12,745 nucleotides of DNA, from assembly GCA_031404355.1 (NCBI GenBank), contig JANNHK010000436.1:1-12745 (forward strand), written 5' to 3'. Positions 1-6,055 of the stretch are shown piece after piece (the first letter of the stretch is position 1; each line of letters begins with the position of its first letter). The notes under the pieces were generated by a model. It ran no database searches, was not told the origin of the DNA, and was given only the letters and a program-made list of their open reading frames with translations. The position numbers and the translations under genes are program-made. The DNA comes from JANNHK01 sp031404355. GTDB taxonomy: Bacteria > Actinomycetota > Acidimicrobiia > IMCC26256 > PALSA-610.

Positions 1-482
1 TGGCTTCGGTGCGCCTCGGAAATGACGGATTCGTCGAGCGCTTCGGTGTCGTACGGGCAAAGAATCCAGACTTCGTTCGCACCGGCGAACGCGAGATTGA
101 TCAGCTCTTCGTGCCGTTGGCACTCGACGAGCTCGGCCGGCGTTCGACTCGCCCAAATCGGCTCGCCGATCCCGCGCACCCGTTGACCGTCGCGCGCGTG
201 CTCGGCGACGAATCGGTCCCACACCGCGATGATGCAGTTCGGGTTGCGCCCGATGCGTTCCATGTCGCCGAACACGACACCGGGCGCCGGCGTGGGAATG
301 CGCTCACGCAGCAACGCAAGTTTGGGAGCGGGTACGAGGACAAGGACCGGTTCGCCGTTCGCGACGCCGGCGTCGATGAACGGCACGGCGTGGCTCACGA
401 AATCGCGATCGCCCGCGTAGAAGAGCGCCTCGTGGCGGAAGACATCGCCATGCCAGTCGAGTTGCTGTTCAGTTGTGCCCAC
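1..482 (-). CDS. MEDS-domain anti-sigma regulator (RsbA-like), 3' end outside the window
   Basis: This is the N-terminal 160 residues of a MEDS (sensory) domain protein. The start is GTG at 482-480, chosen because GGGAGG lies 5 nt upstream and the sequence HEALFYAGD follows within 25 residues, as is usual at the start of this domain. Other recognisable MEDS motifs are VRGIGEPIWASRTPAEL, ECQRHEELIN and WILCPYDT. In actinobacteria such proteins usually carry a C-terminal HATPase_c domain and act as anti-sigma or serine kinase regulators in general-stress sigma factor switches; that half would lie beyond position 1 and is not seen. It is the last visible gene of a STAS / DUF2630-like / MEDS cassette, 68 nt after the preceding stop, and seems to have its own promoter. 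The MEDS call is firm; the RsbA-like role is family-based inference. Confidence 0.85.
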   Translation of the reverse strand, partial: MGTTEQQLDWHGDVFRHEALFYAGDRDFVSHAVPFIDAGVANGEPVLVLVPAPKLALLRERIPTPAPGVVFGDMERIGRNPNCIIAVWDRFVAEHARDGQRVRGIGEPIWASRTPAELVECQRHEELINLAFAGANEVWILCPYDTEALDESVISEAHRS

Positions 483-490
483 GCGGGCCT

Positions 491-517
491 CCCGGGCGTT
501 CTTACCCAACGCCCGGG
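491..517 (-). repeat. Perfect 10-bp hairpin abutting the RBS of the MEDS gene
   Basis: On the minus strand the arms CCCGGGCGTT and AACGCCCGGG pair perfectly around a 7-nt loop, GGGTAAG. The last three G of the 3' arm are also the first bases of the GGGAGG ribosome binding site at 482. No T tract follows, so it is a poor intrinsic terminator. It could attenuate readthrough from the upstream genes or hide the ribosome binding site in long transcripts. A transcript started from the promoter proposed within it would lack the 5' arm and leave the site free. Confidence 0.7.
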
Positions 518-526
518 ACTTCAATC
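502..526 (-). promoter_or_regulatory. Candidate SigB/SigF-type promoter of the MEDS gene
   Basis: GATT at 526-523 and GGGTAA at 507-502 (minus strand) are separated by 15 nt. This is close to the GTTT-N15-17-GGGTAT form of actinobacterial SigB/SigF-type stress promoters, with one mismatch in each box. Transcription would start about 15-20 nt before the GTG start, just ahead of the RBS. Autoregulation of an anti-sigma gene by its own sigma factor is common, so the location makes sense, but the boxes are short and the call is tentative. Confidence 0.4.
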
Positions 527-550
527 GTGGCGACGAACTTTGTCCGGGAG

Positions 551-808
551 CTAGTCCCTGGTCGCGGTCGACGACGTGTCGGGACGCGGGACCCGAACGA
601 TCGAGTACTCGGAAACGAACCGGCGCGCGTCCTTGACCGCCCGCAGCCGACGTTGCTCGAGATAGCACTCGTCCAACTCGCGCTCGAGTGTCTTGAGCCG
701 GGCCTTGTCGCCCGCCGAGGCGTTCGGTTGGGCGAACAGCGTCACGCGTTCCGCGGACAGGCGCTCGATGCGACGTTTGAGCTCACCAGATTCGGTGGTG
801 GTGTTCAT
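551..808 (-). CDS. Small coiled-coil protein, DUF2630-like
   Basis: An 85-residue protein starting at ATG 808-806, with a strong GGAGGT site 6 nt upstream. It is highly charged and probably helical. The segment DKARLKTLERELDECYLEQR (residues 34-53) followed by RLRAV resembles the RLxxLExELDxCWDxLRxRRA signature of the DUF2630 family, small actinobacterial proteins of about 80 residues with unknown function; the assignment is from memory of that pattern. The conserved Trp is replaced by Tyr49. No membrane or signal segment is present. It lies 22 nt after the STAS gene and so is very likely co-transcribed with it, which suggests a role near the sigma-factor switch, but nothing in the sequence shows a biochemical activity. 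Confidence 0.8.
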   Translation of the reverse strand: MNTTTESGELKRRIERLSAERVTLFAQPNASAGDKARLKTLERELDECYLEQRRLRAVKDARRFVSEYSIVRVPRPDTSSTATRD

Positions 809-830
809 GGTGAGACCTCCAAGGCCATCA

Positions 831-1184
831 TCAGTTGTCGTCCGATGCGCAGACGACGAGTGGGTGGTGCGCGCGCAACGATCGGGCCGCGGCATCGAGG
901 CTGTACTCGACGCCCGGCAATCGTGCGACGCGGAATTCGGGCTCGTGCAGTCCGAAGACAGCGGCGAGCAAACGCATGACCGGTGACGCATTCGCGAGCG
1001 AAACCGAGCCGTGACGAGAGGCGACTTCCAACACGCGCATACCCGCGCCGCATACATGATCGAGGTCCGCGCAGTCGATCACGACGCCACCGTGGCGATC
1101 GATGATTGCAGTGAGTTCGGTGCGCAGCTCGGCGACGTCGGCGAGGTCGATCGTGTGACGCGGGGTGAATACAGGTACCGGCAC
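831..1184 (-). CDS. STAS-domain protein (anti-sigma factor antagonist-like) lacking the phospho-acceptor serine
   Basis: A 117-residue single STAS domain, the size of SpoIIAA/RsbV-type anti-anti-sigma factors. The start is GTG at 1184-1182 behind a GGGAGGGAGG purine run; no ATG lies nearby. Residues 12-54 follow the STAS pattern: IDLADVAELRTEL, then VVIDCADLD, then the loop HVCGAGMRVLEVA. In the classical family this loop reads D-S-S-G-L and its second serine is phosphorylated by the cognate anti-sigma kinase. Here it reads C45-G46-A47-G48-M49, so the phospho-serine position is Ala47. If it still binds an anti-sigma factor, it should not be switched off by phosphorylation. It could instead be a structural or ligand-binding STAS protein. 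It is the first gene of the cassette and has a long structured leader. Confidence 0.85.
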   Translation of the reverse strand: MPVPVFTPRHTIDLADVAELRTELTAIIDRHGGVVIDCADLDHVCGAGMRVLEVASRHGSVSLANASPVMRLLAAVFGLHEPEFRVARLPGVEYSLDAAARSLRAHHPLVVCASDDN

Positions 1185-1195
1185 GGGCCTCCCTC

Positions 1196-1310
1196 CCTCT
1201 CTCCTTCACCCGGAAAGAGGCGAGTAGGCCGGGCAGCATCGCTACCTTCGGCTCGGTCTGCGCGTCGCTTCCCCAAATTGGGCTTCCCTGCAAGCAATGA
1301 CCCCGGCAGG
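1196..1310 (-). ncRNA. Candidate structured 5' leader RNA of the STAS gene
   Basis: Read on the minus strand from 1310 to 1196, the leader holds several local pairings. CCTGC (1310-1306) pairs with GCAGG (1291-1287). CCCA/TGGG flank a 3-nt loop at 1282-1271. A long hairpin at 1255-1221 combines CGAG/CTCG, CCG/CGG and GGTAGC/GCTGCC around loop GAT. Another at 1220-1196 has a 9-bp stem (one G-T wobble) around a 7-nt loop, ending just before the GGGAGG ribosome site. Pieces such as GCAGGGAAGCC and GCGACGCGCAGACC faintly recall the c-di-GMP-I (GEMM) riboswitch core, but the match is poor and I do not assign that class. Leader length and placement suit a cis-regulatory RNA. Confidence 0.4.
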
Positions 1311-1321
1311 TTGATGTCAGC

Positions 1322-1327
1322 ATACCC
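1322..1327 (-). promoter_or_regulatory. Candidate -10 box (GGGTAT) for the STAS cassette
   Basis: GGGTAT on the minus strand is the exact -10 consensus of SigB/SigF-type stress promoters. The predicted start near 1314 falls immediately before the first hairpin arm of the STAS leader. No good GTTT -35 box lies 15-17 nt upstream; the best is GATC. The run of six G around it makes a chance match possible. Confidence 0.3.
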
Positions 1328-1404
1328 CCCGACCAGCACCTCCAGATCCGCAGCCTGCGGGTTTACCGGTACTCTCGTAGGCCACACGAGCGCGAGGAGC
1401 ATCA

Positions 1405-1695
1405 GTGACGAAAGCAACCGAGCACGAAGATCAAGTGCTCGCCCTGCGTCGTGAGGGAACGTCGTTCGTGAAAATCGCCGCGGACCTCAAGTGCGACAGC
1501 GCCCGCGACGCCGTATCGGCCTACCGCCGGGCCTTCAAGCGCCGCCCCAAGGCCGAACAAAAAGCCATCCGCAAGCGCGAGGGCGTCCGTTTCGACGCGA
1601 TGGAGAAGGCCGTCCGCGCCGACGGCGACCTCGCTCCCGAGGACGCCGCCAAGCGGTTGGCGAAAATCGAACGACTGCGCGCCGCGTTCGCCTGA
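1405..1695 (+). CDS. Small basic HTH-like protein, unknown function
   Basis: A 96-residue protein with a GTG start at 1405; GAGGAG lies 6 nt upstream, which fixes this start. Residues 7-27 (HEDQVLALRREGTSFVKIAA and onward) look like the first helices of a helix-turn-helix of the kind found in small resolvase or transposase-like HTH proteins. A basic segment follows (residues 41-58, KRRPKAEQKAIRKREG) and the C-terminal third, from APEDAAKRL onward, is amphipathic helix. It has no catalytic motif, signal or membrane segment. It reads away from the STAS cassette across a 220-nt divergent region. I would call it a putative DNA-binding protein; the family is not recognised. Confidence 0.7.
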   Translation: MTKATEHEDQVLALRREGTSFVKIAADLKCDSARDAVSAYRRAFKRRPKAEQKAIRKREGVRFDAMEKAVRADGDLAPEDAAKRLAKIERLRAAFA

Positions 1696-1705
1696 ACCCG
1701 TCGGC

Positions 1706-1720
1706 GAGGCGGTGTGCCTC
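1706..1720. terminator. Weak hairpin between convergent genes
   Basis: GAGGC and GCCTC form a 5-bp stem around GGTGT in the 40-nt gap between the convergent genes ending at 1695 and 1736. No T tract follows on either strand. It is placed like a bidirectional terminator but is weak. Confidence 0.25.
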
Positions 1721-1735
1721 ACCGGTCAGATCACG

Positions 1736-1960
1736 TCACGAAGGCAGCTCGGCCGTTTCGAAGAACAGCGGTGTGTTCGTCTCGGCGTCGTAGTACGTGG
1801 CGCCGATACGATGCGCGAGCTTCGCTCCCGACGGGGAAGACAAGAGCCAAGAATGCGACTCATGGGCCCACAGTGTGTCGTCAGCCTTGAGGAAGAAGTC
1901 GCGGCGATTGTTCGCGTACGCATGCACTTCACGGTCCGAGACACGACACAGATAGCGCAT
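1736..1960 (-). CDS. Hypothetical protein, 74 residues
   Basis: Starts at ATG 1960-1958 with GAAGG 5 nt upstream; the same frame stays open far upstream but that extension is antisense to the adenylate kinase gene and unlikely. The protein begins MRYLCRVSDREVHAY and is rich in aromatic residues (three Trp/Phe-containing segments: DFFLK, LWAHESHSW, PLFFETAELP). No signal peptide, membrane helix, or known motif is visible. The composition and the single N-terminal Cys suggest a small folded cytoplasmic protein. It is convergent with the HTH-like gene and divergent from adk, 108 nt apart. Function unknown. Confidence 0.65.
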   Translation of the reverse strand: MRYLCRVSDREVHAYANNRRDFFLKADDTLWAHESHSWLLSSPSGAKLAHRIGATYYDAETNTPLFFETAELPS

Positions 1961-2068
1961 TCGAACCTTCCATCGTCGGAGCAGGGTGGAACCCGGCTCG
2001 TAGTGCGCAGTGTATCGCTCGGTCCCGCCCACGCAGAGCGGGCGAATTCGGCGGGGATGTAGCACGCA

Positions 2069-2644
2069 GTGCGACTTGTGCTCCTCGGTGCGCCGGGATC
2101 GGGAAAGGGCACCCAAGGCGGCGTCCTTGCGGCGCATTTCGGCGTGCCGCACGTGTCGAGCGGCGAGTTGCTGCGCGACCACGTCGCGACTGATACGGAA
2201 CTCGGGCGCCAAGTTCGGGCGTACCTCGAGCGCGGTGACCTCGTTCCCGACGAACTCGTCCTCGATGTCGTCGGCGATGCCATCGTCGCGGCGTCTCAAT
2301 ACGGCGGGTACGTCCTCGACGGTTTTCCGCGCACACTCGCGCAAGCACAGCGCGCGTTCGATCGGGCCGCGCGCGCGGGCGAGACGGCCGATGCCGTCAT
2401 CTACCTCGACGTGCCCGACGACGTCGCCCGGGCGCGGCTCGGGTTGCGCGAAGAAGCCGACCGCACCGACGACGCGGACGAATCCGCGGTCGAACGGCGG
2501 CTCGAGGTCTTCCACGCCGAGACACTCCCGCTGCTCAGTTTCTACGGCGAGCGTGGCGTGTTGGTACCGATCGACGCGGTGCAACCTCAGGCCGCCGTCA
2601 CGGCCGCGATCCTCGAATCGCTTGAAGCGCTCGACACCCGCTAG
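2069..2644 (+). CDS. adk: Adenylate kinase, short form
   Basis: Catalyses ATP + AMP = 2 ADP in the cytoplasm. The 191-residue protein has the P-loop GAPGSGKGT (residues 7-15), the AMP-binding SSGELLR (30-36), DGFPRT with the conserved Arg88 (84-89), and the arginine-rich lid region from Arg127 to Arg144 (with DRTDDADES and ERRLEVF). It lacks the long Cys-containing zinc lid of E. coli-type enzymes, so it is the short-lid form usual in actinobacteria. The start is GTG at 2069; the only Shine-Dalgarno-like sequence (GGGGA, 2052-2056) is rather distant. The gene stands alone, not beside secY/map where bacterial adk normally sits, so it may be a second copy. Its stop codon directly abuts the stop of the convergent selenoprotein gene. 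Confidence 0.93.
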   Translation: MRLVLLGAPGSGKGTQGGVLAAHFGVPHVSSGELLRDHVATDTELGRQVRAYLERGDLVPDELVLDVVGDAIVAASQYGGYVLDGFPRTLAQAQRAFDRAARAGETADAVIYLDVPDDVARARLGLREEADRTDDADESAVERRLEVFHAETLPLLSFYGERGVLVPIDAVQPQAAVTAAILESLEALDTR

Positions 2645-3715
2645 CTACGGAACAATCGGCGGGTAGTAGTTCTCCGCGCCGACCTTCTTGATGTCCTCGA
2701 ACCACGAACTCTCGTACGCGTCGGTCCGCCCCTGCCGCATCGGATCCTCGAAGTTCCACGCTTGACGCTTGTATGTCCAGTTGTCGGGATACAGGCGATG
2801 GGCTTCGCGCCAGTGCGGAATCGCGGCCGCGTGGTCGCCGGCCCGGTGCAAGTGCTGTCCGAGTTCGAAGTGCGCGGCGGCGGCCGCTTCGTCCTCGCCG
2901 CGTGGCTGCGAACGCCGGATGACGTCGTCGGGTGAGAGCGCGTATCGGCTCTCGGAACCGTTGGCGACCCAGTCGCGCAACATTTCGAGATACAGGTCGG
3001 GTTGCGCCTTGATCTTGCGCGCTTCGACGAGCACTTCGGCGATCTCCGGCGGCAACGTCGAGATGTCCATCGTGCGAAACGAGTCGGTCGCGGGATTGCG
3101 CCCGGGGTGCGCCTGTTCGACGGGTCGCACGATCGTTCCGCTTTCGTCGATCCACACACCGTTGGGCACGTTGACGACACCGAACAACTCGTCGAGGACA
3201 TGCGCGCTGTCGATCAGCGACGGGTGCTCCGGCCGCGCGGCCTCGATGAACGGGCGCGCCTGGTCGGCGTCGACGTCGAGCGCGACGGTCACGATCTCCA
3301 GACCTTGCGGATGGAGCTCGCTACGCAGTTCCTGCCACACGGGCAGGTCGAAGCGGCATCCTCACCATGATGCCCACGCGACGAGCAGCACTTTCTGCCC
3401 GAGCAGGCTCGACAGGTGAAAGGGATTCCCGTGCGCGTCGGACAGCACGAGTTCGGGCGCGTCGGCGGTGGTGAGCACGCGCCCGGTGATACCCGTCTCG
3501 GGTCCGATCGCGCTGACGCCGTGCGGTTCGTCGACCACGACCGGCATGCCGAGGAGCGGCGCGACGACACCGAGATCGAGCGAGCCGGCGACCGGCGTCG
3601 CATCGTCGGGCAGTTGGACGCACACCCCGCCCTTGCAGGCGCCTTCGCGCTGGATCTGCCAGCCCGTGCGCGCTTCGAACGCGGCTTGGTCGACGACGAG
3701 GTCTCCGACGATCAC
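2645..3715 (-). CDS. Thioredoxin-like selenoprotein (TlpA/redoxin type) with in-frame UGA = Sec118
   Basis: Two open stretches (3715-3365 and 3361-2645) lie in the same frame, separated only by TGA at 3364-3362. Read through, they give 356 residues. Residues 105-130 are the redoxin active-site strand and helix: GQKVLLVAWASW, then the TGA (118), then GCRFDLPVWQEL. The TGA thus replaces the first cysteine of the redox motif, giving U118-G-C120. The thioredoxin fold continues with LEIVTVALDVD and a cis-Pro-like NVPNGVWID (Pro184). Residues about 276-315 resemble one TPR unit. The N-terminal region contains a CxxxxC pair (Cys27, Cys32). A SECIS-like hairpin follows the TGA. The start GTG at 3715 is 10 nt after the upstream stop; GTG at 3766 is the alternative. 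The second half has no RBS of its own, arguing against two genes. Likely a cytoplasmic thiol/selenol oxidoreductase; substrate unknown. Confidence 0.85.
3331..3347 (-). promoter_or_regulatory. Bacterial SECIS-like stem-loop
   Basis: On the minus strand CCTGCC and GGCAGG form a perfect 6-bp stem around the loop CGTGT. Fourteen nt separate the in-frame TGA (3364-3362) from the stem, and the loop starts 20 nt after the TGA. Bacterial SECIS elements recognised by SelB are short hairpins just after the UGA, with the loop about 16-37 nt away and a G among its first two bases; here the second loop base is G. The element lies wholly within codons for residues FDLPVWQEL. Confidence 0.7.
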
Positions 3716-3725
3716 GAGCGGGAAC

Positions 3726-3857
3726 CTAGCGCCCCGTCGCCCTCTCGACGAGGCGGCGGGCAACACGGTCGAGGTGGTTCGGTTGCCGCTTGAACGTGCG
3801 GTTCGCGACGCGCACCATCGCGCGTGCGCGCCGTTCCGACAGCGAACGACTGATCAC
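3726..3857 (-). CDS. Small basic peptide (43 residues) between the Mo enzyme and selenoprotein
   Basis: Starts at GTG 3857-3855, overlapping the stop of the molybdopterin gene by 4 nt (GTGA), and ends 10 nt before the selenoprotein start. Codon third positions are strongly G/C, like the neighbours. The peptide starts VISRSLSERRARAM and contains 13 Arg, so it is very basic and probably helical; it has no signal, membrane segment or cysteine. The coupling pattern suggests a real operon member, perhaps an RNA- or protein-binding accessory. It could instead be a translational bridge carrying ribosomes to the selenoprotein gene. No family recognised. Confidence 0.5.
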   Translation of the reverse strand: MISRSLSERRARAMVRVANRTFKRQPNHLDRVARRLVERATGR

Positions 3858-6055
3858 GAACCGACCACCGCCGCCGGGAGGTCGGGTGGGCGGTCGAGCC
3901 TGGTGACGCGTCCCGGGAACCCCTTGAAGTGCGGCACACCCTGCTCCGCGTCGAGATACTCGGGATCGTCGGCGATGAGCATGCCGTCGTTGCAGAGAAA
4001 CGCGCCGGAGAGACCCTCGTCGGGTTCGATCTCGGGGAACCACCAACCGTGCGGCACCCGCACGTGACCCGAGCGCATCGTCGCGCGGATCTCGACCTTC
4101 GCGACGATCGCCCCGTGCGCCGACTCGATGCGGGCCCAGTCGCCGTCGACGACACCGATCGCGGTCGCGTCGTCGGGATGCAGGAACGTCGTCGGCGCGG
4201 GTGAACGCCGCCGCAGGACGGCGATGTTGCGTTGCCCGGTCTGGAAGTACGGGTCCTCGCGCACGCCCACGAACACGGTGAACGGGAACTCGGGCGAGAC
4301 CGCCGGTGGTGCGCGGTGGTACGGCAGCGGGTCGAAGCCGAGCTGTTCGAGCACCGACGACCGCAGCTCGACCTTGCCCGACGGCGTCGCAAACCCGCGT
4401 TCGCGATAGCTGCGGTAGTTCGGCACCTCGAGTTTCATAAACATCTCGGCGGAGAACTCGGCGAACGACTTGCCCATGGGCGCACAGCGGTAGTCGAGCG
4501 CGGCTTCGACCGTTTCCCACGGGAACGATTCGCCGTGACCCATGCGCAGCGCGAGGTCGCGCCAGAACTGGAACGTGCTCGTGCACTCGCCGGGCGGCGC
4601 GACAACCTGTTCCGACAGCGTCAACCGCGTGCTCCAGCTCCATGTGTCGTTCACATTGGAGCGTTCGGTGAACACGTCGCCGGGCAGCACGTAGTCGGCG
4701 AGCTGCGCGGTGGGCGTCATGAAGATCTCGTGGGCAACGATGAGGTCCTGGTTCAGCATCGCCCGGTGCACGAGTTGCTGGTTCGGGTAGCTCATCAACG
4801 CGTTGTTGCCGAGCACGAAGAACGCCTTCACCGCGTACGGATCGGCGTCGGCCATGGCGCGGAACACCGACGACGGGTGCGCCATGTAGCAGCCCATCAC
4901 GATGTTCGCGTAGCGATACCCGTACACCCGCTCGGTCGCGTCGCCGAGCAGGTCCTGGGCTCGGTACGTATACACGGGGTGCTTGTCCGACCCGTGTTGC
5001 TTGTCGCGCTGCTCCTGCTGGAGCGCCTCGTGGAACTCCATCTTCGACTCAGGGACAAACGACGGGTTGAAGCCGCCGAGCATCTCGCCGCCCACGACGT
5101 CGAGGTGCCCGCAGATCGCCCGCAGGATGCCGTGCAACCGGATCGCCGACGTCGATGACACCTGCTGGTCGGTTGTCGGCGTCCACGGAATGATGGCCGG
5201 GCCCGACGTCGCGTACATGCGCGCCGCCGTCGCGATGAGATCGGCATCGACGCCGGTGATGTCGGCGACACGCTCCAGTGGATACTCGGACACCCGCTTG
5301 CGCAGGTCGTCGAACCCGATGGTCCAGTCGCGCACGAAGTCCTTGTCGTACAACTCTTCGCGGAGGATGACGTCGAGCCAGCCGAGACACATCGCCGCGT
5401 CGGTACCGGAACGCAGCTGCAAGTGCAGGTCGGCGGTCTCGGCCTGGTCCGAGACACGCGGGTCGAGCACGATGAGCTTGGCGCCGTTGGCGCGGGCCGC
5501 GTTGATCGCGTTGTAGATCGGCGTCCACGAGTGGCGGCGCGGGTTGTGCCCGAACAGCACGATGCACTTCGCGTTCGCGAAGTCGCCCATCGGCATCCAC
5601 CCGTAGGTGAGACGGTTCACCGCCGCGGTGTTGCCCGCGCACATCGCGACGCCGCTGATCCAGTTGGGTGAACCGAGCACGTTCATGAAGCGGCGGCCCA
5701 TGCCGTTCTCGACCGCGGTGTTCCAGTTCGACGTCGAGACCGCGAGTGCTTCGGGACCATGCGCGGCCACGATCGTCCCGAGCCGTTCGGCGATCTCGTC
5801 CATCGCCTGCTCGTAGGAGATCGGTTCCCAACGGTTCTCGCCCCGGCGACCGGCGCGCTTCAGGGGATGTAGCAGCCGTTCCTCGTGGTTGTGGATCTGC
5901 GGCGCGGCCGTGCCCTTGAAGCAGATGTTCTTGGCGAGGATCGGGTGTTCGTGCGGCAGGATCTTCACGACCTTGCCGTCGCGCGCCTCGGCGCGCAGCT
6001 GGCAACCGATGTCGCAGATCGTGCACACGACGTGCTTCGTCGTTGTGGTCGTCAT
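3854..6055 (-). CDS. Molybdopterin oxidoreductase catalytic subunit (DMSO reductase superfamily)
   Basis: A 733-residue Mo/W-bis-MGD enzyme starting at ATG 6055-6053 (AAGGGA 9 nt upstream, 4-nt ATGA overlap with TetR). The N-terminus binds a 4Fe-4S cluster: C11-x2-C14-x3-C18-x26-C45, followed by Lys47 in CFKG as in the family. Residues 76-92 (WEPISYEQAMDEIAERL) are the typical molybdopterin oxidoreductase segment. Cys139 in GVAMCAGNT is the likely metal ligand, at the position of Cys/Sec in formate dehydrogenases. Pterin-binding motifs include VLFGHNPRRHSW and FVLGNNALMSYPN; the C-terminal molybdopterin dinucleotide domain ends near GVPHFKGFPGRVTRLD. There is no Tat signal, so it should be cytoplasmic. 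No ferredoxin-like or membrane subunit is adjacent. Substrate is unknown; formate dehydrogenase-like, hydratase-like or polysulfide reductase-like roles are all possible. Confidence 0.92.
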   Translation of the reverse strand: MTTTTTKHVVCTICDIGCQLRAEARDGKVVKILPHEHPILAKNICFKGTAAPQIHNHEERLLHPLKRAGRRGENRWEPISYEQAMDEIAERLGTIVAAHGPEALAVSTSNWNTAVENGMGRRFMNVLGSPNWISGVAMCAGNTAAVNRLTYGWMPMGDFANAKCIVLFGHNPRRHSWTPIYNAINAARANGAKLIVLDPRVSDQAETADLHLQLRSGTDAAMCLGWLDVILREELYDKDFVRDWTIGFDDLRKRVSEYPLERVADITGVDADLIATAARMYATSGPAIIPWTPTTDQQVSSTSAIRLHGILRAICGHLDVVGGEMLGGFNPSFVPESKMEFHEALQQEQRDKQHGSDKHPVYTYRAQDLLGDATERVYGYRYANIVMGCYMAHPSSVFRAMADADPYAVKAFFVLGNNALMSYPNQQLVHRAMLNQDLIVAHEIFMTPTAQLADYVLPGDVFTERSNVNDTWSWSTRLTLSEQVVAPPGECTSTFQFWRDLALRMGHGESFPWETVEAALDYRCAPMGKSFAEFSAEMFMKLEVPNYRSYRERGFATPSGKVELRSSVLEQLGFDPLPYHRAPPAVSPEFPFTVFVGVREDPYFQTGQRNIAVLRRRSPAPTTFLHPDDATAIGVVDGDWARIESAHGAIVAKVEIRATMRSGHVRVPHGWWFPEIEPDEGLSGAFLCNDGMLIADDPEYLDAEQGVPHFKGFPGRVTRLDRPPDLPAAVVGS

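Noticed and set aside
9..554. 181-residue plus-strand open frame
   Set aside because: The opposite strand encodes clear MEDS motifs with a good RBS and start.
1196..1310. Firm assignment of the STAS leader as a c-di-GMP-I riboswitch
   Set aside because: The core only partly matches (GACGCGCAGACC against GACGCAAAGCC) and the GAAA tetraloop is missing; kept as an unclassified structured leader.
3289..3766. Reading the thioredoxin-like locus as two genes or a frameshifted pseudogene
   Set aside because: Both parts share one frame, the second lacks an RBS and convincing start, and the single interruption is a TGA at a catalytic Cys with a hairpin behind it.
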